The position numbers and the translations under genes were made by a program. Below the pieces are notes generated by a model, which did no database searches, had not been told where the DNA came from, and was given only the letters and a program-made list of their open reading frames with translations. Positions 34,574-44,178 of a stretch of 48,205 bases of DNA are shown here, piece after piece. Each line of letters starts with the position of its first letter. The first letter of the stretch is position 1. Source of the DNA: Flavobacteriales bacterium (lineage in GTDB: Bacteria > Bacteroidota > Bacteroidia > Flavobacteriales_D > Crocinitomicaceae); NCBI GenBank assembly GCA_947475095.1, contig CANJLG010000016.1:1-48205 (forward strand). The letters run 5' to 3'.

Positions 34574-35279
34574 ACCTCTGAAAATGATCATATTTATCCT
34601 TAATGAATAAGATTAATTCCATCTCCGTTGCCGTTTTCAAAAAGTCAGTATCGAGATTCATAAACGAAATAAAATCATCAAATTCATCCTCGGAAAGATT
34701 TATTATATCAAAAGAAACATACAATCTCAATAACTCTTTCACCACTTTACGCTGATCATCTTTATATTCCTGTGCTGCGATCCATTTTTTATTTTGCTCT
34801 TTTTTGGAAAAGGCCTGGTAAATTGCAGTGATCGGACTTTCTAAAACATTTATACCCGATACTAATTTAGTTTCTCGTAATGCAAGCGCTGCTCTTTCCT
34901 CCTTTATCTGTTGCAATGATTTTAAAGGGCGGATAATCACCTCCGTGAATTCTTGTGGAATGCGCTCGATATAGGCTAAAATTTGGCATTGGCAATTTGA
35001 ATCTGGATAAGCAACAAATTGATAAATAGGGTAATATTTAGTGGATAAAGCAATGATATCATTTGGCGATGCCACCACAGAAAAATGACCGTCAGGCTGT
35101 CCAAAAACACCCCTGCCATTTGTTTTATTAATAACCATTAAGTTGTAAAAACCCTGTGGAAACAATGAATCAACCACTTGACCTTGTATTAATACACGAT
35201 CACATTGCCCAAATGTAGACAGGGAACAAGTACCTATGAAAAGAAACAGCAGGGCTATTTTTGGGTTAAAACTTTTCAA
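34554..35279 (-). CDS. Secreted hypothetical protein with carboxypeptidase-regulatory-like domain
   Basis: 241 residues. The signal peptide (about 1-25, MKSFNPKIALLFLFIGTCSL, ending FGQC) could also be read as a weak lipobox. VLIQGQVVDS followed by GRGVFGQPDGHFSV resembles the CarboxypepD_reg-like beta-sandwich common in Bacteroidota envelope proteins. The second half is charged and helical (KSLQQIKEERAALALRET onward). It overlaps the upstream protease gene by 14 nt. I do not know its function. Confidence 0.65.
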   Translation of the reverse strand: MKSFNPKIALLFLFIGTCSLSTFGQCDRVLIQGQVVDSLFPQGFYNLMVINKTNGRGVFGQPDGHFSVVASPNDIIALSTKYYPIYQFVAYPDSNCQCQILAYIERIPQEFTEVIIRPLKSLQQIKEERAALALRETKLVSGINVLESPITAIYQAFSKKEQNKKWIAAQEYKDDQRKVVKELLRLYVSFDIINLSEDEFDDFISFMNLDTDFLKTATEMELILFIKDKYDHFQRFKLQDE

Positions 35280-36204
35280 AATACCACTTAAAATCTAAGT
35301 TAAAAAAAAGAATTAGTGGAACGATAAAAGAACTAATCCAAAGGATAATTAATGCAATTTTAAAAAATAAAGACGCATCCTTTTTTATCGGTGCGATTAA
35401 CATGGCACTGACTTTAGGCGCTATAATTGGATCGATATCTTCTTCAGACATTTCAATGTATTTCTTAAGCGTTGTTGAATTATCAATAAGCACAGACTTA
35501 ATTATAGAATAATCTCGATTACTGAGTTCCTCATAAGTACATCGATAATTAACCTCTAATTCGTCAAGCTTAGAACGCACAGCATGATTTCTTTGCATTC
35601 CTCGAACTCGAATTCCCATTAGAAAACCAAAAATAATAATTAAATAATCATCAACTAAAAAACCAACGACAATCATTAATAAAGAAGATAATAAGGCAAA
35701 AATCATTAAAAATAAATCACGTTGTCGGTGTACTAACAACTTAAACAATTGCCCACCATCTAAGGGATCTATGGGAAACAAATTAATGGTATTCAAAAAA
35801 ATAAATATGAACCCTAAGGTAAGTACCGATTCATTTTGAATAACAGAAGCAACATAAAGAGCAATTCCTCCGAATAGAATACCAGGAAGTGGGCCGGCAA
35901 AAACAACTAATAAACTTTCTCGCTGAGAATATTTTGGCTTCGAACCTTGCACGAATGCACCCATAAGCGGAATAAACAACATGCGCACATTTTCATATTT
36001 AAAGAATTTCATAAATAACAAATGACCCATTTCGTGAATAAATAGGACCAAGATAAGAAAGGCAATAAAAATAAACTTTTCAGAAAAAACTAAGAGTAAA
36101 GAAAGTATAAATAGCACTAAGGAAAAAACAGTAAGTCCCCAATTATTTTTAACCACCTCTTTTTCTAAGATTGGTTTTTCAGGATACAAGGAATTATTAT
36201 CCAT
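35266..36204 (-). CDS. Site-2-protease-like membrane metallopeptidase (M50)
   Basis: 312 residues, about six membrane segments. The zinc motif HEMGH is at residues 57-61 inside a hydrophobic helix, and the third ligand lies in NLFPIDPLDGGQ (Asp about 148), the standard M50 pair. Such proteases cut membrane-embedded substrates such as anti-sigma factors or signal-peptide remnants. A cytosolic stretch of about 80 residues (RVRGMQRNHAVRSKLDE onward) and two further membrane segments form an unusual C-terminal extension. Located between ffh (4-nt gap) and a secreted protein. Confidence 0.85.
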   Translation of the reverse strand: MDNNSLYPEKPILEKEVVKNNWGLTVFSLVLFILSLLLVFSEKFIFIAFLILVLFIHEMGHLLFMKFFKYENVRMLFIPLMGAFVQGSKPKYSQRESLLVVFAGPLPGILFGGIALYVASVIQNESVLTLGFIFIFLNTINLFPIDPLDGGQLFKLLVHRQRDLFLMIFALLSSLLMIVVGFLVDDYLIIIFGFLMGIRVRGMQRNHAVRSKLDELEVNYRCTYEELSNRDYSIIKSVLIDNSTTLKKYIEMSEEDIDPIIAPKVSAMLIAPIKKDASLFFKIALIILWISSFIVPLILFFNLDFKWYFEKF

Positions 36205-36208
36205 ACGA

Positions 36209-37555
36209 TTAATTAGGTGCTCCTCCCTTCATATTTTTCATTTGGCTCATCATGGAGGCCATTGCGCGAGGGTTACTCATCATTTTCATCATTTTTTTCA
36301 TTTCATCAAATTGTTTCATCAATTTATTCACCTCTATAATATTCGTGCCGCTTCCCTTAGCAATTCGTGCTTTTCGTGAGGTGTTTAGCAGTCCAGGTGT
36401 TGATCTTTCTTTAGGTGTCATGGAAAGGATAATCGCCTCAACACCTTTAAAGGCATCATCGGGAACATCTACATCCTTCACCGCTTTTCCCATTCCTGGA
36501 ATCATGCCCATCAAATCCTTGACATTACCCATTTTTTTAATTTGGTTCAATTGCGCTAAAAAATCGTTAAAATCAAATTGATCTTTCATGATTTTCTTCT
36601 GAAGCTTGCGTGCCTCCTCCTCGTCATAGTTTTCTTGTGCGCGTTCTACCAATGATACCACATCACCCATGCCCAAAATCCTGTCGGCCATTCGCGAAGG
36701 ATAGAAAACATCTAGAGCATCCATTTTTTCACCCGTACCAACAAACTTAATGGGTTTATTAACGACCGATTTTATCGTTAAAGCAGCACCACCTCGAGTA
36801 TCACCATCTAATTTTGTAAGGATAACACCATCAAAATTTATTTTATCATTAAAGGCTTTTGCTGTATTTACAGCATCTTGGCCCGTCATGGCATCAACAA
36901 CAAATAATGTTTCACTAGGATTTATCGCCCCTTTTACCCGGGCAATTTCATCCATCATAAGCTCATCAATGGCCAAACGACCGGCAGTATCGACAATGAC
37001 AACATTAAAACTTTTGCTTTTTGCGTACTGAACAGCACTAGTAGCAATTTTAACAGGGTCTTTTTCTTCCTTGTTAGAATATACCTCAATTCCCAACTGC
37101 TCTCCAAGCACATGCAATTGATCTATCGCAGCCGGTCGGTATACATCACAAGCAACAAGCAGTACTGACTTATTTTTTTTATTTTTAAGATAATTTCCTA
37201 ATTTTCCCGAGAAGGTAGTTTTTCCAGATCCCTGAAGACCCGACATTAAAATTATAGCTGGATTTGCCTTTAAATTAATATCGACCTCATTGCCTCCCAT
37301 TAATTCTTTTAATTCTTCGTGGCAAATTTTAACCATTAATTGACCCGGAGATACTGATGTAAGTACATCCCTGCCAAGCGCTTTATCCTTAACGGCGTTC
37401 GTGAAATTTTTAGCGGTATTAAAATTAACATCTGCATCCAAAAGTGCCCTTCGGACCTCCTTTAAAGATTCAGCAACATTAATTTCAGTGATTTGGCCCT
37501 GACCCTTGAGCACCTTAAAAGCACGCTCGAATTTATCGGTTAAATTTTCAAACAT
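36209..37555 (-). CDS. ffh: Signal recognition particle GTPase Ffh
   Basis: 448 residues. N-domain, then G-domain with GLQGSGKTTFSGKLG (about 106-120), DTAGRLAIDELMMDE, TKLDGDTRGG and the closing GTGEK; the Met-rich M domain follows (GMIPGMGKAVKD, then a C-terminal tail with MKKMMKMMSNPRAMASMMS) that binds SRP RNA and signal sequences. It targets membrane proteins to FtsY/SecYEG. A TAAATTTG box lies at 37579-37586. First gene of a unit with the M50 protease and the secreted protein. Confidence 0.97.
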   Translation of the reverse strand: MFENLTDKFERAFKVLKGQGQITEINVAESLKEVRRALLDADVNFNTAKNFTNAVKDKALGRDVLTSVSPGQLMVKICHEELKELMGGNEVDINLKANPAIILMSGLQGSGKTTFSGKLGNYLKNKKNKSVLLVACDVYRPAAIDQLHVLGEQLGIEVYSNKEEKDPVKIATSAVQYAKSKSFNVVIVDTAGRLAIDELMMDEIARVKGAINPSETLFVVDAMTGQDAVNTAKAFNDKINFDGVILTKLDGDTRGGAALTIKSVVNKPIKFVGTGEKMDALDVFYPSRMADRILGMGDVVSLVERAQENYDEEEARKLQKKIMKDQFDFNDFLAQLNQIKKMGNVKDLMGMIPGMGKAVKDVDVPDDAFKGVEAIILSMTPKERSTPGLLNTSRKARIAKGSGTNIIEVNKLMKQFDEMKKMMKMMSNPRAMASMMSQMKNMKGGAPN

Positions 37556-37578
37556 TGGTATACGATATTATTAACATA

Positions 37579-37586
37579 CAAATTTA
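37579..37586 (-). promoter_or_regulatory. -7 box (TAAATTTG) for ffh
   Basis: Exact match on the minus strand, 23 nt before the ffh ATG. The rest of the 242-nt gap up to 37797 is A/T-rich with a short direct repeat (AATTACTAAGG at 37592 and 37623) of unclear meaning. Confidence 0.4.
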
Positions 37587-37797
37587 ATGATAATTACTAA
37601 GGTTTTGAGGATATGATTGTAAAATTACTAAGGACCTGCCTAAGAATTAACCTATAAAAATCTTAAAATAATTTTAAAATAAATGAACTAAATTCTAGTC
37701 CTCAACTAAAAAATCCCTAAAAATTAAATGCTTAAATCTCTTTTGCAACTTTACTAAACGCTCTTTAGCTATCTTAATAAAAGCGCTACTGAAGAAT

Positions 37798-38883
37798 TTA
37801 TTTATTCATGAATTCACAAATTAATCTGTGAAAGTGGTGTATTCCTGTTTCACGAGAAGGAGAATATCGACCTTGGTCATAAAACCGAGAACGAATTCCC
37901 TTCTGCACATTTTCTACTATGGCCTCATCTTCATGTTCTACTTTATCAAGTTGTGCTCCTGCGCCACGATCTAATTTATTTTCATCGTATACGTAGGTCA
38001 TAAATGACACTTTTGTTAAGCTAATTCCTAGGGGTCTAATGATGTTTAATGATAAGCCCCAAGGGTAAAAGTTGAACATCATATTTGGGAATATCCAAAA
38101 GTAATATGCCGAAACAGATTTTCCGAAATCGGGGTGAGTATCCGGAATTTCGAAAACGTCTTCACCTCCTCTTGAAAGTGCTAGTTGCAAGTTCGAATAG
38201 CGAAATAATTCCGTGGTGTATGTTCCATAATCAAGCTCAGCATTTAAATCAGGATGCACGAATGGGATATGAAACCCTTCAAGATAATTTTCGGTGTATA
38301 AGGCCCAATGTGCATTGACGAGATAATCGCGTGAACGTGCTGGTTCAGGTTTGAACTCATGGAAAGGAAGAAATGAAATCCTATCTTGCATATTGCCAAG
38401 AACTTCATTCAACGTCATCGAAGGTAGAATTCCTGCAAAAGAAAGGTTTTCCCAAATGCCATAGGGCACTTTAGGAAGATCGTCCTTATCGGACGGAAAA
38501 TCAAGTGCATCTTCAAACTCTGGCATGTGTTGGAATATTCCATCCAAATCAAATCGCCTACCATGATAAGGACAGCGGATGCTCTTGTCTTGACATTTTC
38601 GCTCGACAAGAATATTTCCACGATGTGTGCAAACATTAGAAAGGCATTGAATTTCCCCTTGATTATTCCGCGTGACCATTACAGGTTCATCGAGTAATCC
38701 AGGCAATAAGGTATATGGAGTTATCTGACCATTCAGGATAATATCATCTGAGTTGCCAAGAAATTGCCAAGTACGAGTAAAAATTTTTTCTTTAGCTTGT
38801 TCATAAGCTTCCTCAGAAGTATAAAATTCTGAATCAAGGGTAAAGGCCCTTTGGATATCTTCATTAACATGAAATCTTTTCAT
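37798..38883 (-). CDS. Rieske non-heme iron oxygenase, alpha-subunit type
   Basis: 361 residues. The Rieske [2Fe-2S] ligands are C85-x-H87 and C104-x2-H107 (CTHRGN, CPYHGR). The mononuclear iron site shows as ENYLEGFHIPFVHPDL with His about 205 and 210, plus a C-terminal acidic ligand in the EHEDEAIVENV region. Pattern is closest to ring-hydroxylating dioxygenase or quaternary-ammonium oxygenase (GbcA/CntA-like) alpha subunits. It follows the permease gene by 1 nt, so substrate uptake and oxidation may be coupled. No ferredoxin or reductase gene lies in the window; the substrate is unknown. Confidence 0.85.
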   Translation of the reverse strand: MKRFHVNEDIQRAFTLDSEFYTSEEAYEQAKEKIFTRTWQFLGNSDDIILNGQITPYTLLPGLLDEPVMVTRNNQGEIQCLSNVCTHRGNILVERKCQDKSIRCPYHGRRFDLDGIFQHMPEFEDALDFPSDKDDLPKVPYGIWENLSFAGILPSMTLNEVLGNMQDRISFLPFHEFKPEPARSRDYLVNAHWALYTENYLEGFHIPFVHPDLNAELDYGTYTTELFRYSNLQLALSRGGEDVFEIPDTHPDFGKSVSAYYFWIFPNMMFNFYPWGLSLNIIRPLGISLTKVSFMTYVYDENKLDRGAGAQLDKVEHEDEAIVENVQKGIRSRFYDQGRYSPSRETGIHHFHRLICEFMNK

Positions 38884-38884
38884 C

Positions 38885-40558
38885 TTATTTTTTTGCTAGT
38901 CTACTGTGCTTGTGTCCATAAAGGAAATACACTACAAGGCCGATGGCAAACCAGATGAAGAACCATTTCCAATTGTTTGCGGCCATTCCTGTAAGCAGAT
39001 AGCAACATGACACCAGACCGAGTACAGGAATTAAGGAAAGATTTTTTACGAAGGAAAGAACAGTCATGACTAAACAAATGACAAAGAAGCATAGCATGGG
39101 AATACTCTGAGCGTAGTTTTCGCCTTTCAAGAAAATAGTTTCCGTAAAAAATGCTGGAAACTGAATAATCAAAAACGTGAATATTGAAATGATTATTCCG
39201 GGAAAAATATACTTCGCATTGATGTATGGAAGGCGAAAACGACCTTTGGTTGGCTCTCCTTCCGGGGTACCTTTTTGAGATGGGAGCATGAGTACACCTC
39301 CACATACCAAAACAAATGCAAATAATGTTCCTATGCTCGTGAAATCAAGGATGAAATTTTCATCGGTGAAGAACATCGGAACCCCTACAACAAATCCTGT
39401 TACAATCGTGGCGAAACCAGGGGTTTTGTATTTTGGATGAATCTTAGAAAATTTCTTAGGTAATAATCCATCGCGACTCATGGTCATCCAAATACGTGGC
39501 TGTCCCATTTGAAAAACAAGCATAACACTGGTCATTGCTACAACGGCGGCAACGGAAACGATGTACAACATCCACTTTACTCCTTTTAACTGAAAGATTT
39601 CCGCCAAAGGATCAGAAACACCTAAATTTTTATATGAAACCATCCCAGTAAGAACAAGCGCTAGTAAAATATAGGCTACCGTACAAATTACGAGCGAATA
39701 GATCATTCCACGTGGAAGATCTCGTTGTGGATTCTTTGCCTCTTCGGCAAGGGTTGAAACAGCGTCAAATCCAATGTAAGCAAAAAAGACAGCAGATACT
39801 CCAGCCATTACGCCACCAAAACCATTAGGCAAGAATGGTGTCCAATTATCAATATCGATATAGAAAAACCCTACGACAATGACCAATATTACCACAACGA
39901 GTTTAATCATAACCATAATATTGCTGATGTTTCGCGATTCTTTTGTCCCAACGAAAACGAGCCAAGTAATTAATACATTAATCATAACACCCGGCAAATC
40001 AAAAATAATTCGCAGGCCACCAAACTGTGGTGCTGATTTCCATGCAGAGAATCCTTCCGTTCCAATTTTGGTGGACGTGAAAGCATCATGCGCAGCTCTA
40101 TAGTTAATGGTTAACCAGGTAGGTAAATCAATACCAAAACCGTGAAGCAAATTGGTAAAATAACCACTCCACGAAAAAGCTATGTAAATATTTCCAATAG
40201 AATACTCCATGAGTAAAGCCCATCCAATAATCCACGCAAACAATTCACCAAATGATACATAGGCATAGGTATAAGCACTTCCCGATACCGGCACGCGAGC
40301 AGCAAATTCTGCATAGCACATTGCGGTAAAACCACAAGCAATAGCGCAGATAACATATAACATAACTACGCCTGGCCCTCCAGAAAAACAGGCATTACCA
40401 ATGGCGCTAAACGTTCCACCTCCAATAATGGCAGCAACTCCAAAGAACGTAAGATCTCGAACAGTTAATACTTTACTAAGGCCATGGCCGTGGCCATCGA
40501 CTTCATCATGAGCAGATACTGTAGCTGATTTTTTACGAAATAATGACCTAAAATCCAT
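38885..40558 (-). CDS. APC-superfamily amino acid permease (cationic amino acid transporter type)
   Basis: 557 residues with about 12-14 membrane segments. LTVRDLTFFGVAAIIGGGTFSAIG, YAEFAARVPVSGSAYTYAYV and FFAYIGFDAVSTLAEEAKNP are signature blocks of YfnA/CAT-like transporters that import amino acids across the inner membrane. Directly upstream of and probably co-transcribed with the Rieske oxygenase. A weak TACTTTTA lies at 40579-40586. Confidence 0.9.
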   Translation of the reverse strand: MDFRSLFRKKSATVSAHDEVDGHGHGLSKVLTVRDLTFFGVAAIIGGGTFSAIGNACFSGGPGVVMLYVICAIACGFTAMCYAEFAARVPVSGSAYTYAYVSFGELFAWIIGWALLMEYSIGNIYIAFSWSGYFTNLLHGFGIDLPTWLTINYRAAHDAFTSTKIGTEGFSAWKSAPQFGGLRIIFDLPGVMINVLITWLVFVGTKESRNISNIMVMIKLVVVILVIVVGFFYIDIDNWTPFLPNGFGGVMAGVSAVFFAYIGFDAVSTLAEEAKNPQRDLPRGMIYSLVICTVAYILLALVLTGMVSYKNLGVSDPLAEIFQLKGVKWMLYIVSVAAVVAMTSVMLVFQMGQPRIWMTMSRDGLLPKKFSKIHPKYKTPGFATIVTGFVVGVPMFFTDENFILDFTSIGTLFAFVLVCGGVLMLPSQKGTPEGEPTKGRFRLPYINAKYIFPGIIISIFTFLIIQFPAFFTETIFLKGENYAQSIPMLCFFVICLVMTVLSFVKNLSLIPVLGLVSCCYLLTGMAANNWKWFFIWFAIGLVVYFLYGHKHSRLAKK

Positions 40559-40639
40559 CTTGTACTTTTTAAGAAAGCTAAAAGTAAAAAAAAATAAGAT
40601 TGTTGTCCCATTTTATCGGCATAGATTACCTTTACAACC

Positions 40640-43426
40640 GTGAAAAATAAAATCGTAATTAAAGGAGCACGTGTAAATAACTTAAAGAATATCGACGTAA
40701 GTATAAATCATGGCGAGCTAACGGTTATTACAGGAGTTTCAGGATCAGGAAAATCATCCTTAGCTTTTGACACTATTTTTGCCGAAGGTCAGCGACGATT
40801 CATTGAGAGCATGTCATCCTATGCAAGGCAATTTCTCGGAAAACTAAATAAACCAGAAACCGATTACATCAAAGGCATTGCGCCGAGTATTGCCATACAA
40901 CAAAAAGTAATTACGAATAATCCAAGATCTACTGTTGGAACAAGTACCGAAATTTATGATTACCTCAAACTTTTATTTGCCAGAATTGGTACTACCATCT
41001 CCCCAAAATCAGGTGAAATAGTCAAAAAACACGTACCTCAAGATGTTCTTAAAGCCCTGAAAGAATTTCCTGATTTACAAAAAATGGCAGTAGTTTGTCC
41101 GATACATAGCTCATCAAGCCTAAGTGCAGATAAAAAAATTCAATTACTTGTAGAACAAGGATTTAAACGTATTTATATAAATAATAAAATTATAAATATA
41201 GATGAAATAAATTCCATCGAAATTTCTCTAGATTCCGCACTATTAGTGATTGATCGAATCATAGTAAAAAAAGAAAGCGACGAAAACGATGCACGCTATA
41301 TCGATTCGATTCAGATTGCCTTTAGCGAAGGCAAAGGCGCATGTGGGCTATTGAATATTGAACAAGGAAATGTTACGTGGTTCACTAATTTATTTGAACT
41401 CGACGAAATGACATTTCAAGAACCTAGCGTTCACTTTTTCACCTTTAACAACCCATTTGGTGCTTGCAAAACATGCGAAGGATACGGTAGAGTGCTAGGA
41501 ATTGACCAGGATTTAGTTTTACCAAACAAACAACTAAGCGTTTACGAAGGGGCAATTGCACCATGGAAAGGGGAAATCATGGGCGAATACCTAAACCAAC
41601 TTGTGTACAATGCGAAAAAATTTAACTTCCCAATTCATCGTCCTATTTGCGAGTTAAGTGCTGAGGAAATCGGTGTTTTATGGGAAGGAAATAGCTATTT
41701 TATGGGTTTAAATAAATTCTTTAAATTCATTGAAAGTCAAACTTATAAAATTCAATATCGTGTTATGCTTTCGCGGTATAGAGGTCAAACTGAATGTCCA
41801 GAATGCAAAGGAACTAGGTTAAGAGGCGATGCGAATTATGTGAAAATAAATAAGTATTCCATTCAAGATATTGTGTTGCTACCCATAATTCAATGCCTTG
41901 ATTTTTTCAATCAACTTGAATTAAGTGTTTCTGAAAAAGAAATTAGCAAACGCATCTTACCCGAAATAATTCAACGGCTAAGCTTTCTAAAAGATGTTGG
42001 ATTAGGATATTTAACCCTTAATAGAGCAGCTAATACCCTTTCCGGTGGAGAATCTCAACGAATTAACTTAGCAACAGCATTAGGAAGTAGCTTAGTTGGT
42101 TCTATTTATGTTTTAGATGAACCATCTATCGGACTTCATCCTCAGGATACACAACGATTAATTTCAGTATTACAGCACCTAAAAAATCTTGGGAATACCG
42201 TTCTGGTTGTTGAACATGACGAAGAAATTATGAAAGCGGCAGATTCAGTGATTGACATTGGGCCATTAGCCGGCCAATATGGTGGAGAAGTAGTTTATCA
42301 TGGTACATACAAAGACCTCCACAAAGCAAAAAATAGCTTAACTGCCGATTATTTAACCCAGAAAATTGCCATTCCACTGCCGCATAAAAGAAGAAATACA
42401 ACTAAAAAAATAATGATTGCCGGTGCAAGGAAAAACAACCTTAAAAACATCCATGTCACTTTACCATTGAATTCCTTAGTGTGTATTTCAGGCGTTTCAG
42501 GCTCGGGTAAATCTACCCTCATAAAAGAAATTGTCTACCCAGCTATTCGAACACATTTAGGATTAACAAGCGAACTAAATATTGGATATGACACCCTTAG
42601 CGGAGATCTCAATTTAATAAAAAACGTTGAGTTCATCGATCAGAATCCAATTGGAAAGTCATCTCGAAGCAATCCCATTACCTACGTGAAGGCCTTTGAT
42701 GATATCCGTGAACTTTTTGCACGACAACCCTTAGCTAAATTGCGCGGATACAAACCAGGATTTTTCAGTTTTAACGTAGAAGGAGGTCGCTGTGAAATGT
42801 GTCAAGGAGAAGGAACAATTACCGTAGGCATGCAGTTTATGGCCGATGTTGAACTATCATGTGATACGTGCAAGGGAAAACGATATAAAGCAGAAACCCT
42901 CGAAGTAAATTATCGAGGGATAAACATCCACGAACTGCTCGCCATGAATTTAACCGATGCGTATTCTTTTTTTGCAGCATCAAACGAAAAAACAGAACAG
43001 AAAATTACAGATAAAATAAAACCATTAATCGACGTTGGACTAGGCTATTTGAAAGTTGGTCAATCATCAAGTACCATGAGTGGCGGAGAAGCACAGCGTA
43101 TTAAGTTAGCTTCATTTCTTTCTAAAGGTTCAACTACTGAGACCCTATTTATTTTTGATGAACCAACAACAGGCTTACATTTTCATGATATCGAAAAACT
43201 CATTATTGCCTTTAACGCATTAATTAACAAAGGAAATTCCATCTTTGTGATTGAACATAATGTGGAAGTAATGAAATGCGCTGATTGGATTATTGATTTG
43301 GGTCCAGAAGGAGGTGAAAATGGGGGAAATTTATTATTTTCGGGGGTTCCAGAAGCAATTAGCGAGCTAAAAGACAACTCGACAGGACTATTTTTAAGAG
43401 ATAAATTAAAGAACAAAACGACTTAG
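40640..43426 (+). CDS. uvrA: UvrA excinuclease subunit with degenerate first zinc finger
   Basis: Damage-recognition ATPase of nucleotide excision repair, 928 residues. Two ABC modules: Walker A GVSGSGKSSL (about 32) and GVSGSGKSTL (about 621), signatures LSGGESQRINLA and MSGGEAQRIKLA, Walker B YVLDEPSIGLH and FIFDEPTTGLH. Zinc finger 2 is complete (CEMC about 717, CDTC about 741). Zinc finger 1 keeps only its second Cys pair (CKTC about 276); the first pair, CPIC in E. coli, is replaced by FELDEM (about 251-256). The start is GTG 40640, matching the family N-terminus KIVIKGARVNNLKNI. It may be a second UvrA paralogue, as Bacteroidota often carry two. Confidence 0.93.
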   Translation: MKNKIVIKGARVNNLKNIDVSINHGELTVITGVSGSGKSSLAFDTIFAEGQRRFIESMSSYARQFLGKLNKPETDYIKGIAPSIAIQQKVITNNPRSTVGTSTEIYDYLKLLFARIGTTISPKSGEIVKKHVPQDVLKALKEFPDLQKMAVVCPIHSSSSLSADKKIQLLVEQGFKRIYINNKIINIDEINSIEISLDSALLVIDRIIVKKESDENDARYIDSIQIAFSEGKGACGLLNIEQGNVTWFTNLFELDEMTFQEPSVHFFTFNNPFGACKTCEGYGRVLGIDQDLVLPNKQLSVYEGAIAPWKGEIMGEYLNQLVYNAKKFNFPIHRPICELSAEEIGVLWEGNSYFMGLNKFFKFIESQTYKIQYRVMLSRYRGQTECPECKGTRLRGDANYVKINKYSIQDIVLLPIIQCLDFFNQLELSVSEKEISKRILPEIIQRLSFLKDVGLGYLTLNRAANTLSGGESQRINLATALGSSLVGSIYVLDEPSIGLHPQDTQRLISVLQHLKNLGNTVLVVEHDEEIMKAADSVIDIGPLAGQYGGEVVYHGTYKDLHKAKNSLTADYLTQKIAIPLPHKRRNTTKKIMIAGARKNNLKNIHVTLPLNSLVCISGVSGSGKSTLIKEIVYPAIRTHLGLTSELNIGYDTLSGDLNLIKNVEFIDQNPIGKSSRSNPITYVKAFDDIRELFARQPLAKLRGYKPGFFSFNVEGGRCEMCQGEGTITVGMQFMADVELSCDTCKGKRYKAETLEVNYRGINIHELLAMNLTDAYSFFAASNEKTEQKITDKIKPLIDVGLGYLKVGQSSSTMSGGEAQRIKLASFLSKGSTTETLFIFDEPTTGLHFHDIEKLIIAFNALINKGNSIFVIEHNVEVMKCADWIIDLGPEGGENGGNLLFSGVPEAISELKDNSTGLFLRDKLKNKTT

Positions 43427-43460
43427 ACAACAACTAATCATCAAAATCGATTGAAATTCC

Positions 43461-43468
43461 TATTTTTG
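43461..43468 (+). promoter_or_regulatory. -7 box (TATTTTTG) for cmk
   Basis: Exact TAnnTTTG match 17 nt before the TTG start of cmk. Confidence 0.5.
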
Positions 43469-43485
43469 AACATCAAACTAAACCA

Positions 43486-44178
43486 TTGAAAAAACTCACC
43501 ATAGCTATTGACGGATTTTCATCCTGTGGAAAAAGTACCTTAGCCAAGGATTTAGCGAAAGAGTTAAACTACATTTTTGTCGATTCTGGTGCAATGTATA
43601 GAGGAATTGCCTATTTCGTTCTTCAAAATAATCTTTTTACCAATGGAGAACCCGATACAGTAAGCTTAATAAAACGATTAGATGAAATTACCCTGACTTT
43701 TGAATACAATCCTGAAAAATTTGAAAGCGACCTACTTCTAAATGGCATTACGATATCAAATGAAATTAGGAAACATGAAGTAGCTGCGATAGTTTCTAAA
43801 ATAGCCGTTTTGAAAGAGGTCCGCAGTAAATTGGTAAAGACACAGCAAAAGTTAGGTGAATTTGGCGGAATTATAATGGATGGTAGGGACATAGGCACCG
43901 TAGTTTTTCCCTTTGCTGATATTAAGTTCTTTGTTACTGCAGACCCAACAATTAGAGCAGAAAGGCGCTACAAAGAACTCGTTTTAAAAGATTCCACTAT
44001 TACCTTAGCGGCCATCAAAGCAAACCTAGAGGAACGTGATTTCATCGATACTACGCGAGAAATAAGTCCCTTAAAAAAGGCCGATGATGCCATCGAACTT
44101 GACAATTCCAATTTATCAAGAGAGGCTCAATTGGCATTTGCACTCAAGCTCATAAACGAACGAACTATTGACGTATGA
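43486..44178 (+). CDS. cmk: Cytidylate kinase
   Basis: Phosphorylates CMP/dCMP to the diphosphates. 230 residues with P-loop DGFSSCGKST (about 9-18), DSGAMYRG and the NMP-binding region ending in MDGRDIGTVVFP. The Ser-Cys P-loop variant is common in Bacteroidota. Start codon is TTG 43486 (KKLTIAIDGFSS), supported by a -7 box 17 nt upstream and absence of an ATG. It overlaps the following lipoprotein gene by 4 nt. Confidence 0.95.
   Translation: MKKLTIAIDGFSSCGKSTLAKDLAKELNYIFVDSGAMYRGIAYFVLQNNLFTNGEPDTVSLIKRLDEITLTFEYNPEKFESDLLLNGITISNEIRKHEVAAIVSKIAVLKEVRSKLVKTQQKLGEFGGIIMDGRDIGTVVFPFADIKFFVTADPTIRAERRYKELVLKDSTITLAAIKANLEERDFIDTTREISPLKKADDAIELDNSNLSREAQLAFALKLINERTIDV

Noticed and set aside
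37592..37633. Direct repeat AATTACTAAGG, two copies upstream of ffh
   Set aside because: Short and A/T-rich; chance cannot be excluded and no regulator is known.
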